Shown here: in pieces, positions 43,875 to 52,685 of the stretch
Layout of the letters: each line of letters begins with the position of its first letter
How positions within the stretch are numbered: the stretch's first letter is position 1
Source: Pseudomonas reactans
Lineage (GTDB): Bacteria > Pseudomonadota > Gammaproteobacteria > Pseudomonadales > Pseudomonadaceae
Direction of reading: 5' to 3'
NCBI RefSeq assembly: GCF_013385825.1
Contig: NZ_JACAPG010000011.1
Coordinates: 168,108-232,107 of the forward strand
Length of the DNA stretch: 64,000 nucleotides
Notes under the pieces: generated by a model
Databases searched by the model: none
What the model saw: the letters and a program-made list of their open reading frames with translations, nothing else
Told to the model about the DNA's origin: nothing
Program-made: the position numbers and the translations under genes

Positions 43875-45719
43875 ATGAAAACCCTACGCACCGCCTTCCC
43901 GGCCGCTTTCCCCCTAGGCGTTTCCCGTGACTCGGAAACCGCCCTGTCGGACATCGAGTTCCTGCACCGCATCAGCCTCGACCTGATCGGTGAGCAAGAC
44001 CTCGAAGCCCTCTACGGCAAGATCGTCGACGCCGCCGTGTCCATCACCGGCTCGCAGTTCGGCACCATGCAGTTGCTGTGCCCTCAGGGCCATCCCTCCG
44101 GCCACGGCGGTGAACTGCAACTGCTGTGCTCGCGCGGTCTGCCACCGGAAGCGGTCGGGTTCTGGCAATGGGTGAGCCCAATGGCCTACAGCAGTTGCAC
44201 CATGGCCCTGCAACTGGGGCAGCGCGCCATCATCCCCGACTTTGAAGAGTGGGTGGACATTGCCGGCACCGAAGACCTGATCGCCTTCCGCCGCGCGGGC
44301 ATCCGTTCCGCCCAGACCACGCCGCTGCGCTCCCGCGATGGCCGCCTGCTCGGCATGATCTCCACCCACTGGAGCACGCCGCACCAGCCGTCCGAACGTG
44401 ACCTGCGCCTGCTCGACATCCTCGCCCGCCAAGCCGCCGACCTGCTGGAACGCACCATCGCCGACGAAGCCCTGCGCGACGCCCAGGCTGAACTGCGCGC
44501 CCTCAACGAAACACTGGAACAGCGTGTAGCCGAACGCACCGCCATGCTCATGCAGGCCGAAGAAAAACTGCGCCAATCCCAGAAAATGGAAGCCGTCGGC
44601 CAACTCACCGGCGGCCTGGCCCACGACTTCAACAACCTGCTCGCCGGCATCTCCGGCGCGCTCGAACTGATGAACCGCCGCATCACCCAAGGCCGCCTGG
44701 CCGACGTCGACAAATACATGGTCGCCGCCCAAGGCTCGGCCAAACGCGCCGCCGTCCTCACCCAACGCCTGCTGGCCTTCTCACGCCGGCAAACCCTGGA
44801 ACCGCGCGCCACCAACGTCAACACCCTGATGTACGGCATGGCCGAACTCATCCAACGCACCGCCGGCCCCGGCATCCAGATCGAAACTACCGGCGCCGCC
44901 GATGCCTGGACCGCCTTCGTCGACGTCAGCCAACTGGAAAACGCACTGCTCAACCTGTGCATCAACGCCCGCGACGCCATGCCCCAAGGCGGCCGCATCC
45001 AACTGCAAACCAGCAACCACTGGCTCGACGCCACCGCCGCCCGCGCCTACGACCTGGCCGAAGGCCCGTACCTGCGCCTGAGCGTCACCGACACCGGCAC
45101 CGGCATGCCCCCCGAAGTCATGGCCCACGTGTTCGAACCCTTCTTCACCACCAAACCCATCGGCCAAGGCACCGGCCTGGGCCTGTCCATGATCTACGGC
45201 TTCGCCCAACAATCCGGCGGCCAAGTGCACCTGCACTCCACCGAAGGCGAAGGCACCTGCGTGTCCCTCTACCTCCCACGCCACCACGGCGCGGCACCGG
45301 GGGATGAATTGGCCCCAGGGCAAGTGGCTATCGAAGTCGCCCAGCACGGCGAAACCGTGCTGCTGGTCGACGACGAATCCACCGTGCGCATGCTGCTCGC
45401 CGATGTACTCGGCGAACTGGGCTACACCGTGATCGAAGCGGCAGACAGCGCGGCGGGGCTGAAGCTGTTGAGGTCGGATGTGCATATTGATTTGCTGGTG
45501 ACGGATGTGGGGTTGCCGGGTGGGATGAATGGGCGGCAGATGGCGGAGGCGGGGATGGAACTGCGGCCGGGGTTGAAGACGTTGTTTATTACGGGGTATG
45601 CGGAGAATGCGGTGATGGGGTATGGGCAGTTGGGGGCGGGGATGGGGGTGTTGACGAAGCCGTTTGCGGTGGAGGTGTTGGGGGGGAGGGTTAGGGAGTT
45701 GTTGGGAGGTAGGGCATGA
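43875..45719 (+). CDS. GAF-histidine kinase-receiver hybrid
   Basis: A 614-residue soluble hybrid sensor. A GAF domain spans ~25-195. A short coiled coil (RALNETLEQRVAERTAMLMQAEEKLRQSQ) leads to the HisKA box KMEAVGQLTGGLAHDFNNLLAGI with the phospho-histidine in AHDF. The HATPase has NALLNLCINARDAMPQGG, DTGTGMPPEV and GTGLGLSMIYG. The C-terminal receiver (~490-614) has DDE, phospho-acceptor in LLVTDVGLPGG, and the KPF lysine. There is no membrane segment, so it senses a cytoplasmic signal. The last ~300 bp switch sharply to G-rich codons. Confidence 0.9.
   Translation: MKTLRTAFPAAFPLGVSRDSETALSDIEFLHRISLDLIGEQDLEALYGKIVDAAVSITGSQFGTMQLLCPQGHPSGHGGELQLLCSRGLPPEAVGFWQWVSPMAYSSCTMALQLGQRAIIPDFEEWVDIAGTEDLIAFRRAGIRSAQTTPLRSRDGRLLGMISTHWSTPHQPSERDLRLLDILARQAADLLERTIADEALRDAQAELRALNETLEQRVAERTAMLMQAEEKLRQSQKMEAVGQLTGGLAHDFNNLLAGISGALELMNRRITQGRLADVDKYMVAAQGSAKRAAVLTQRLLAFSRRQTLEPRATNVNTLMYGMAELIQRTAGPGIQIETTGAADAWTAFVDVSQLENALLNLCINARDAMPQGGRIQLQTSNHWLDATAARAYDLAEGPYLRLSVTDTGTGMPPEVMAHVFEPFFTTKPIGQGTGLGLSMIYGFAQQSGGQVHLHSTEGEGTCVSLYLPRHHGAAPGDELAPGQVAIEVAQHGETVLLVDDESTVRMLLADVLGELGYTVIEAADSAAGLKLLRSDVHIDLLVTDVGLPGGMNGRQMAEAGMELRPGLKTLFITGYAENAVMGYGQLGAGMGVLTKPFAVEVLGGRVRELLGGRA
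45617..45706 (+). other. Potential G-quadruplex tracts in the 3' end of the hybrid kinase gene
   Basis: On the coding strand G-runs of 4, 3, 5, 4 and 5 occur within 45617-45648 with loops of 1-5 nt. A second set at 45680-45706 has runs of 7, 3, 3 and 3, including GGGTTAGGG. Both satisfy the usual G3+N1-7 quadruplex pattern. Confidence 0.5.
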
Positions 45720-45861
45720 TCCAAGCAAAGATAAAAATATAGGGTGCGGGGTGAGACCAGCAAGCCTTTTAAGCGTGGTCCGAATGCGGTTCACGTAGGC
45801 TCTTGACGCGCGTTCGACAGAGTGTCAGTTTGACATCAGGCCGGAGAGTCAAGGAGGACGT

Positions 45862-47412
45862 GTGAAACTCACTATCAATGTGTTTTTACTCAAGGCAGGA
45901 AGAACCTTAACTGACGCCATATCCGGCGAGATTAGACTTGTTCCCATTCCATTTTTGATAAATGGCGTTGAGTGTCTCTTCTACCACCAGAAAAATCCAT
46001 CCCACCCAAGATGGACGCAGTTGTTTGGACGCGTTGAAGAGATTGCACAGTTGGATTTGTGCGGTAGCTCTCTAAAAGCTCTGATGGTTATGGTAATTAA
46101 TAATCGAGTTTTTTGTTTCACCTTTGGTCATGCTCGACACCTGATTGATAGTCCCAGTATTGAGCGTTATTTCGGACTACGGACGGCGATGAGTTTGACT
46201 GATCCTTTGTTGATAAAGTCAGTAGAGAAATCTAATATCGACCGAACTCCGCTTCGTTCCAAGGCGCAATCTTCAAAGCATCTTTCTATATCGGAATTTG
46301 ATTTCAAGTTCGACTCTGAGATTTTAAAGTCTCTTACGGGGGTGGTGGAAAACGACGACAATGATGAGGAGTATGTGAGCGGTTCGGACTCACTAGCTTT
46401 ACACTCCGATGTTAGGTTGGAGCAGTTTCCTGAAATCGCGACTCGATTGATAAATGCTTACGAAGATGAACGTTGCAAGGAGAAATACCCTTGGATGGAC
46501 TATATAGTCCCTGTGAGAGATGCTGTACTCAAGTCTCAACTGGATGACTTGCTAGTAGATGCTGTAAATGCACAGGGTTTCGATAGGGTTCGTGCAGCCG
46601 CACCCGTACTTTTATCAGAAGATATCAGTGGTTTTGGCTATGTTCGACATAGTGCTCGCTCTCGCAATGGGCCGGCTATTAGCTTTGATTTGGATCTTCG
46701 ACAGGCACTATTAATAAAGCAAATACTTGGAGCGGCGACTCTGCCGCTGTTGCATTCTGAGAAGATCTATTTGTATGGTGGAGATGAACAGCAGCGGGGT
46801 TGCTGGCCATTGTATGGCTGTATTGAGGCGGAGATTGAATTCGAGGAAAAGGTGTATCTACTAAGTGAGGGGGATTGGTACCAGATAGATAGAGATTATA
46901 CCGACCAAGTTAATCGGTGCTTTGAAGCTGCAACTCCTTCAGAACTTCAGTTTCCTCCCTATGGTACAGACCATGAAGGCCCCTATTTGAGGCGAATTGC
47001 TGACGGGGAAAGCTTTCATCTTTTGGATCAGAAATTGGTGCGGTTAAATGGAGCTTCAAGCCCATTTGAGTTTTGTGATCTCCTTACCCCAGAACACCAC
47101 ATTATCCACGTGAAGAAATATTCTTCTTCGAGTGTTCTTAGTCATCTGTTCTCACAAGCATACGTTTCAGCTGAAGCATTGATCAATAGCCCGGATGTAC
47201 TGACTCAGGTTAATGCTCATCTTGCTCAAGATGGAGAGTTTCGATTCGTTTTCGATCCATCGAGTCAGCCTAGAAACAAGATCGTATTTGCAATTATGCA
47301 GCCGAATGAAGTTTTACATGTGCCGTTTTTCTCTAAGGTGAATTTTCGACAGTTTTCACAGCGGCTTACTGCAATGGGGTATCAGGTTGAAGTAAGTCGA
47401 ATAAGTAACTAA
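45862..47412 (+). CDS. TIGR04141/DUF6119-like sporadically distributed protein
   Basis: A 516-residue protein that resembles the TIGR04141 (DUF6119) family. Features: opening MKLTINVFLLKAGRTLTDAI; then FLINGVECLFYHQKNPSHPRWTQLF; then CFTFGHARHLIDSPSIERYFGLRTAMSLTD followed by SVEKSNIDRTPLRSKAQSSKHLSISEFDF. The family is scattered and often sits among defence genes; its activity is unknown to me. GTG start with AAGGAGG just upstream. Composition is clearly AT-rich (22 of 60 G+C at 46081-46140) against GC-rich neighbours, a sign of horizontal acquisition. Confidence 0.65.
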   Translation: MKLTINVFLLKAGRTLTDAISGEIRLVPIPFLINGVECLFYHQKNPSHPRWTQLFGRVEEIAQLDLCGSSLKALMVMVINNRVFCFTFGHARHLIDSPSIERYFGLRTAMSLTDPLLIKSVEKSNIDRTPLRSKAQSSKHLSISEFDFKFDSEILKSLTGVVENDDNDEEYVSGSDSLALHSDVRLEQFPEIATRLINAYEDERCKEKYPWMDYIVPVRDAVLKSQLDDLLVDAVNAQGFDRVRAAAPVLLSEDISGFGYVRHSARSRNGPAISFDLDLRQALLIKQILGAATLPLLHSEKIYLYGGDEQQRGCWPLYGCIEAEIEFEEKVYLLSEGDWYQIDRDYTDQVNRCFEAATPSELQFPPYGTDHEGPYLRRIADGESFHLLDQKLVRLNGASSPFEFCDLLTPEHHIIHVKKYSSSSVLSHLFSQAYVSAEALINSPDVLTQVNAHLAQDGEFRFVFDPSSQPRNKIVFAIMQPNEVLHVPFFSKVNFRQFSQRLTAMGYQVEVSRISN

Positions 47413-47569
47413 TATTTATTTTGGCGGTTGGGTGGCGTATGCGGAATTTTTGTAAATTAGGTAAGCCATCTTTTCGTTAAGGATTGCTGATTTTTAATTT
47501 GTTAGTTGAGTTTTTCAGGTTTTCTAATGATGAGCTAAGGATTTTTTGTTGGCTTTGTGTTGGTGAGAG

Positions 47570-48451
47570 TTAATTTGCATTTACAGGAGTTAGTTCGATT
47601 TGGTAGCTATGGTTTGCTAAGCTTGCTGTGACTATTTCTGCGTGAGGATACAGTCGATTAACGCATAAGGATAATTCTGTCTTGTCGGCCTCTGACATCC
47701 TGCAGCCTAATATGACGCTTGTAAGTTCACGATGCCCAAATTTAATATCTTCATGTGGAGCAAGTTTATCTCTGCCGTTACCCGTATATATGCGCCATTC
47801 TCGTTCGTGGGTCCATGCGTCAGATTTTGTGTATATTAGATCGTCAACTCTTTTTTGTTGGTCGAAAGCGATGATTCCAGATAGAAAATCTGAAAGTTCA
47901 TCTTCCTCAAAAAGTTTAGGGAGTTCTTTTTTGTATTTTATCGGCTTGGCCATTTTATAGGGGCTGTCTGCACCAGGTTCTTGCGAAAACTGAAGTACTG
48001 CCCCCCTGTTGCTGTCAGCATAATATGCCCACATCAGCTGATTTGTGGGGGAGTCAGTTAGACATAGGATTTTTGAAGTTGACAAGATCTCTCTAGTAGT
48101 TGCATATGTGGATGCTATGGTGCGGTCAAGTACTTTAAATGACTCAGTGATACCTTTTGAGAGGGTTTTGTAGAAATGGTCTTTGGGCATCCCCTTGCAG
48201 TGCTCGCGAAGTAAATTCATTACTTCGTACATTTTATTTTCTTTAGAGCACTCCAGGTGGCCTTGATAGACCTTCCAGCTTTTTTCTAGCGTATCTGCAA
48301 GAACCTTCTTTCTGTCGAATATTACGTTTAAATCAAATTGGATATCGTACGGGTCATTAAGCGTCGATGGTGTCGTCCAGCGAAGCGTCTGATTTTCAAG
48401 AACTATTTTTGCTGTACTGAAGCTCATGTATTTATAAAAGCTGTCTGGCAT
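47570..48451 (-). CDS. DUF2971 domain protein
   Basis: A 293-residue protein of DUF2971. Landmarks are FYKYMSFSTAKIVLENQTLRWTTPSTLNDPYD at the N-terminus, CLTDSPTNQLMWAYYADSNRGAVLQF in the middle and THEREWRIY later. The family is unassigned biochemically, and members occur in variable islands. The ATG at 48451 follows AAGG; a longer reading to 48607 is not family-like. It is strongly AT-rich (16 of 60 G+C at 47881-47940). It converges on the TIGR04141-like gene; 157 bp of AT-rich spacer lie between. Confidence 0.75.
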   Translation of the reverse strand: MPDSFYKYMSFSTAKIVLENQTLRWTTPSTLNDPYDIQFDLNVIFDRKKVLADTLEKSWKVYQGHLECSKENKMYEVMNLLREHCKGMPKDHFYKTLSKGITESFKVLDRTIASTYATTREILSTSKILCLTDSPTNQLMWAYYADSNRGAVLQFSQEPGADSPYKMAKPIKYKKELPKLFEEDELSDFLSGIIAFDQQKRVDDLIYTKSDAWTHEREWRIYTGNGRDKLAPHEDIKFGHRELTSVILGCRMSEADKTELSLCVNRLYPHAEIVTASLANHSYQIELTPVNAN

Positions 48452-48675
48452 GGAATGACCTTTTTTAAGGCTTTTGAGATGGAGTGATGTGGTTTTTCTA
48501 CGGGTTATGATGTACGGAGAAAGGTAAAAGGGAAAGGGGCAAAACTTATTTAAGTTAAAATTAGTTTGACCACTTTTCCCTTGTCTCTCGTCAAAAAAAG
48601 TCACCAAAAACGGGAATTGTAGTACGCAATTTTCAGTGGTCCTGCGTTCAACGGGGCGGATTTTTGCGCTGATAA

Positions 48676-48915
48676 TCAGCTAGCCTTCGGTACCTCGCGA
48701 TCAAGGAGTTTGGTGGTAAGGATTACACCTAATTCACTCAACTGGTGGATCGCTAATGCAATATCACGTTGCTTACCGCTCAGATCTTCGGACAGTTCGA
48801 GCAGTAGCGTGCTGACTGAGGTAAAGATTTCGTAGCTGTTGGTAATGAGAATTTCGTTACTGGCGTCTGGAACAACGCAAAAGAGCGTAGGCAAATCTGA
48901 TGAACCTTCAAACAT
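48676..48915 (-). CDS. DUF6124-like short protein
   Basis: A 79-residue protein whose whole length resembles the C-terminal part of the DUF6124 (Pseudomonas) family: SNEILITNSYEIFTSVSTLLLELSEDLSGKQRDIALAIHQLSELG. The usual N-terminal KAAERALDHYL-type segment is absent, so it may be a truncated or short-form member. ATG at 48915 follows an ACAGGAATGCAAAC context; a GTG at 48942 is the alternative. Function unknown. It is preceded by a structured leader (48971-49041). Confidence 0.6.
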   Translation of the reverse strand: MFEGSSDLPTLFCVVPDASNEILITNSYEIFTSVSTLLLELSEDLSGKQRDIALAIHQLSELGVILTTKLLDREVPKAS

Positions 48916-48970
48916 GTTTGCATTCCTGTCTTTGGCCACCACCCCTCAGCTACTAAACAAAAGGGAGGCA

Positions 48971-49041
48971 GCTGTGCGCAGGTTAGTAGACCGGGGAATC
49001 CAAACGAAAGCCGGCGCGCCCGTAGGCGCCCTGCGCACAGC
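48971..49041 (-). promoter_or_regulatory. Structured leader upstream of the DUF6124-like gene
   Basis: GCTGTGCGCAGG (48971-48982) and CCTGCGCACAGC (49030-49041) are perfect 12-bp inverted arms enclosing 47 nt. That interior contains the smaller palindrome GGCGCGCC. A reading frame on the minus strand (49209-48946) covers the hairpin and ends just before the gene, but its protein is not convincing; the region looks like a 5' leader RNA. Confidence 0.4.
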
Positions 49042-49257
49042 CACCATCAGGTGCAGACGGAGTCGTCTGACTGATTGAAGCTTGTGCACTTTGTCTGGAT
49101 AAACCATCAGGCTACTAAACCCGATCACCGAAAAATTCAGCGACCGCGCAACCATAGATTCCACCACCCCAGCGCACAAGCCGGCGGATTCTGACGCAGG
49201 CGTAGGCAATCGGGCAAGCCACTGCCCAGCTTTGGGAAATGTCCTAGGACACCGCCC

Positions 49258-50247
49258 TCACACCGTCACCACCACCTTGCCCACCTGCTGGTTCGCCTCC
49301 AAATACCGATGTGCGTCCTGCACCTCATCCAACCCAAACGTCTTCGCAATCACCGGTGCCAACGCGCCCGACGCCAGCCCATCCAAGATGAACGCTTTAG
49401 CCCGTTCCAACGCAGCCGGGTCAGCGACGATCTCGGCGTACAAATACCCCTTGAGCGTCAAACATTTGCCCAACACGGTAAACAACGGAAACGGCGTCGG
49501 CTCGGAACTCAGTGCGCCGTACTCCAGCAAGATCCCGCCCTGGGCCATGCTTTGGGTGAGCGCTTCAAAGCCCGGCCCGCCGATGGGGTCGAACACGACG
49601 CGGGCGCCTTTGCCGTCAGTCAGTTGCATCACGCGTTCCACCAGGTCTTCTTCATCGCTGACGATGACGTGGTGGGCGCCGGCGTCGAGCAGGGCTTGTT
49701 GTTTGGCGCGGGTGCGGGTGACGGCGATGGCGGTGGCGCCGACGCTGCGGGCGATCTGGAAGGCGGCGAGGCCGACGCTGCTGGAGGCGGCGGTCACCAG
49801 TACGAAGTCGCCTGTGGTGAGTTTGGCTTGTTCGACCAGGGCGCCCCAGGCGGTGACGTATTGCATCCACGAGGCGGCGGCTTGGACGAAGCTGAGGTTG
49901 TGCGGGTGTTTGACGGTGAGGTGGGCGGGTACGTTGGCGACTTCGCCGTAGGTGCCCCAGCGGGCGATGTCCAGCGGTGGGATGACGCTGACGGCGTCGC
50001 CCACTTTAAGGTCGGTGACGTTGGCGCCGACTGCGGTGACTACGCCGGCGGCTTCGTAGCCGAGGCGGCTGGGGAATTCGGCTTCTTGCAGGTAGGCGTG
50101 GTTGCGGAACATCACTTCGGCGCGGTTGAGGCCGAAGGCTTTGACGTCGATCTGCACTTCATCGGCGGCGGGGGCGGGGACGTCGATGTCTTCGAGTTTC
50201 AAGACGCTGGCGTCGCCGTAGGCGTGGAGTCGGACAATGCGTGCCAT
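49258..50247 (-). CDS. Zinc-free MDR oxidoreductase (NADPH:quinone reductase-like)
   Basis: A 329-residue medium-chain dehydrogenase/reductase of the quinone-reductase group. GYEAAGVVTAVGANVTDLKVGD is the GroES-like core; VLVTAASSSVGLAAFQIARSVGATAIAVTRT is the NADPH Rossmann segment; YGEVANVPAHLTVKHP follows the family order. There are no structural-zinc cysteines. Substrate uncertain. It is divergent from a LysR gene and is the probable target of that regulator. Its 5' half on the coding strand is C-rich and its 3' half G-rich. Confidence 0.85.
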   Translation of the reverse strand: MARIVRLHAYGDASVLKLEDIDVPAPAADEVQIDVKAFGLNRAEVMFRNHAYLQEAEFPSRLGYEAAGVVTAVGANVTDLKVGDAVSVIPPLDIARWGTYGEVANVPAHLTVKHPHNLSFVQAAASWMQYVTAWGALVEQAKLTTGDFVLVTAASSSVGLAAFQIARSVGATAIAVTRTRAKQQALLDAGAHHVIVSDEEDLVERVMQLTDGKGARVVFDPIGGPGFEALTQSMAQGGILLEYGALSSEPTPFPLFTVLGKCLTLKGYLYAEIVADPAALERAKAFILDGLASGALAPVIAKTFGLDEVQDAHRYLEANQQVGKVVVTV

Positions 50248-50350
50248 GGGGGTAAACCTCGGTGTGGATCGATAAGACGTTCAATTTAGGCTTGGGAGGG
50301 CGCGGGATAAAGGCCTAGGATGGCGCAACACTAGAAACAATGGGTTTCCA

Positions 50351-51235
50351 ATGGACCGCCTTACCTTGATGGCCACTTTCGTCAAAGCCGTGGAACTGGG
50401 TTCGTTCAGTGCGGTGGCGGATGAGTTGAACCTGTCGCCGCAATTGATCGGCAAGCAGGTGAAGATGCTGGAGCAGCACCTGGGTGTGTCGCTGCTCAAC
50501 CGCACCACGCGCAAGCAGAGCCTGACCGACTTTGGGCGCACGTTTTACCAGCGCGCCAAGCTGATTTTGGCCGACATGGACGCTGCCGAGGAAATGGCTG
50601 CCGTCACCCGTGGTGTGCCCAGCGGGCGCCTGCGCATCAATGCGCCGGTCACCTTTGGTGTAAGCACGTTGGCGCCACGTTTGCTGGAATATATGGTCAA
50701 GTACCCGCAGGTGTCGGTGGACCTGACCTTGTCCAACGAGCTGATCGACCTGGTGGAAGACGGCTACGACGTGGTGTTTCGCATCGGCGAGCTGGCCGAC
50801 AGCGGCTTGACCGCCTTGCCCCTCAAGCCTTACCAGATGCTGTTGTGCGCAGCGCCGGCCTACCTGGCGCGGCGGCCCGCCCTCAGCAGCCCTTGGGATT
50901 TGCAGGAGCATGAGTGCCTGGCGTTTGCCTATTCGGACGGGCGCTCGCATTTGCAGTTCGACGGGCCAGAGGGGCGGGTGGAGGTGCCGATTACAAGCCG
51001 TTTGACGATTAATCAGGGTGACCCGCTGTTGTCGGCGGCGGTGGCCGGGTTGGGCGTGGTGTTGCTGCCCCAGGAGTTGGTGAACGACGCGCTGCGCAAG
51101 GGTACGTTGGTGGCGCTGTTGCCGGACTACAGTGTGCCGGTGTTGCCGATGAACTTGCTGTACACGGCGGGTCGGCAGGTGACGCCGAAGGTGCGCAGTT
51201 TTGTGGAGTTTGTAAAAGGGGTGTTGGGGCGGTGA
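50351..51235 (+). CDS. LysR-family regulator (CrgA/PtxR-type)
   Basis: A 294-residue LysR protein opening MDRLTLMATFVKAVELGSFS, with HTH residues to ~60 (SAVADELNLSPQLIGKQVKMLEQHLGVSLLNRTTRKQSLT). The effector domain runs from ~90 (GRLRINAPVTFGVSTLAPRLLEYM). This N-terminal style is typical of the CrgA/DmlR subgroup that controls adjacent oxidoreductases. Divergent from the quinone-reductase-like gene with ~100 bp between, where a short GAAAC/GTTTC dyad overlaps the start region. Confidence 0.88.
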   Translation: MDRLTLMATFVKAVELGSFSAVADELNLSPQLIGKQVKMLEQHLGVSLLNRTTRKQSLTDFGRTFYQRAKLILADMDAAEEMAAVTRGVPSGRLRINAPVTFGVSTLAPRLLEYMVKYPQVSVDLTLSNELIDLVEDGYDVVFRIGELADSGLTALPLKPYQMLLCAAPAYLARRPALSSPWDLQEHECLAFAYSDGRSHLQFDGPEGRVEVPITSRLTINQGDPLLSAAVAGLGVVLLPQELVNDALRKGTLVALLPDYSVPVLPMNLLYTAGRQVTPKVRSFVEFVKGVLGR

Positions 51236-51279
51236 TCGAGGGGGCGGGCCAGCGTCAGAATGGCTCGCCCCCTGTTCAG

Positions 51280-52512
51280 TTACGGTAGCACTTTGGCAAT
51301 CGCGTCAAACGCGACCATGTCGTCGATCACCTTGCCGCCAGTGGGTTGGGTCTGGGCCTGCCACACCACGATCACCACGTTTTTGGTCGGGTTGATGTAG
51401 ACGTACTGGCCAAAAGTGCCGGCGGCGGTGAAGGCTTTGTCGGCCTTGGACGCGTCGGTCCAGCCGGGCCACCACATGGAGGCGAACTCGCCGTAGGCGC
51501 CATCTGAACCGGTGACCGCGCTGGCGAAGCTCAACCAACCTTCCGGCAATACTTGCTTGCCACCGGCCTTGCCGCCGCTGAGTACGAATTGGCCGAAGCG
51601 GCCGTAGTCTTCCAGGGTGGCGCTGATGCCGCTGCCGCCGACTTCGTTGCCGTTGGCGCCGTCGAGCCACCATTTGGCGTCGGTCTGCATGCCGTAGGGG
51701 CCCCAGATTTTTTCGCTGAGGTATTGGGTGAGCGGCTTGCCCACGGCGGCGCTGACCAGTTGGCCCAGCACTTGGGTTTCGCCGGTGCTGTAGTTGGTGC
51801 GGGTGCCCGGCGGCGCGGCGGTGGAGAGGGTGGCCATGAACTTGAGCAGGGAGCCGGTCACTTGCTCGCTGCGCAGTTGGATCAGGTGGCGTTCGTCTGA
51901 GGTGGGGTCAGTGTATTTCTCGTTCCATTTGACCCCGGAACGCATCGCCAGGATCTGCCGCACGGTGACCTGGTCGTAGGCGCTGCCCACCAGTGCCGGC
52001 AGGTAACGGGTGACTTTGTCATCCAGGCTCTTGATGGAACCGTCGTGCAGGGCTGCGCCGACCAGGGTGGAGGTGACGGATTTGGCCACCGACATCGACA
52101 TCCAGCGAGTCTCGGCGGTGTTGCCGTGGGCGTAGCGCTCGTCGACGATCTTGCCGTCCTTGAGCACCAGCAGGCCGGTGACGCGGTTGGTCACCACGTA
52201 GTCGTCGAGGCTGTAGTGCTTGCCTTTGAACTCGAACGCCACGGGGGCCAGGGGCTGGGCGCTGCGCGGCAGGGGGAACGGATGCCCACCCGCCTTGATG
52301 GTGCGTACCGGGAACAGGCGGTCGGTGTTGCGGAAGGTGGTTACCGCCAGTTCCGGGCTGAGTTTGCCGTCGTAGATGGCTTGCACGTCGCCAATCGGCT
52401 CCTGTGCGTGGGGGTAAGGCTGGGTCGCGCAGGCGGCCAGCGACAGGGCGAGTGTGGCGGCGCCCATCAACACGGGCAGGGGGCGGCGCTTGAGGCGCGG
52501 GAGCACGGGCAT
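51280..52512 (-). CDS. Serine-hydrolase lipoprotein (beta-lactamase class C fold)
   Basis: A 410-residue lipoprotein with lipobox LSLAAC (MPVLPRLKRRPLPVLMGAATLALSLAAC). The penicillin-binding/6-aminohexanoate-dimer hydrolase fold has the catalytic SxxK in SMSVAKSVT near residue 145, and a plausible YST tyrosine in RTNYSTGETQ. Members include esterases, D-aminopeptidases and nylon-oligomer hydrolases rather than true beta-lactamases. GAGG precedes the ATG. It converges on the LysR gene at 51235. Confidence 0.83.
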   Translation of the reverse strand: MPVLPRLKRRPLPVLMGAATLALSLAACATQPYPHAQEPIGDVQAIYDGKLSPELAVTTFRNTDRLFPVRTIKAGGHPFPLPRSAQPLAPVAFEFKGKHYSLDDYVVTNRVTGLLVLKDGKIVDERYAHGNTAETRWMSMSVAKSVTSTLVGAALHDGSIKSLDDKVTRYLPALVGSAYDQVTVRQILAMRSGVKWNEKYTDPTSDERHLIQLRSEQVTGSLLKFMATLSTAAPPGTRTNYSTGETQVLGQLVSAAVGKPLTQYLSEKIWGPYGMQTDAKWWLDGANGNEVGGSGISATLEDYGRFGQFVLSGGKAGGKQVLPEGWLSFASAVTGSDGAYGEFASMWWPGWTDASKADKAFTAAGTFGQYVYINPTKNVVIVVWQAQTQPTGGKVIDDMVAFDAIAKVLP

Positions 52513-52685
52513 AAGAACCTCTTTATTATTGTGGGTCGGTCTTAAGGGACGGCGACGCGTCAGCGAGGCTGGCGTGCCGGAACCAGCATGCGATGGGGGA
52601 TTTTTTTTGGCGCGCGGGATCGGGCCGGTTTATGCGTGGGATTGGGACAGCGGCCGCCCCTGGCGAGGGCGGCGCGGGTAAAGGC

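Noticed and set aside
44781..45794. A 337-codon frame opposite the hybrid kinase gene
   Set aside because: Low-complexity Arg/His/Pro product, overlapping an unmistakable kinase and receiver.
48946..49209. An 87-codon minus-strand frame before the DUF6124-like gene
   Set aside because: Covers a perfect hairpin and has a low-information, Arg-rich product; more likely leader RNA than protein.
51280..52512. A beta-lactamase resistance gene
   Set aside because: It has the SxxK serine-hydrolase fold, but layout and lipoprotein anchoring fit 6-aminohexanoate-dimer hydrolase/esterase relatives rather than a true class C beta-lactamase.
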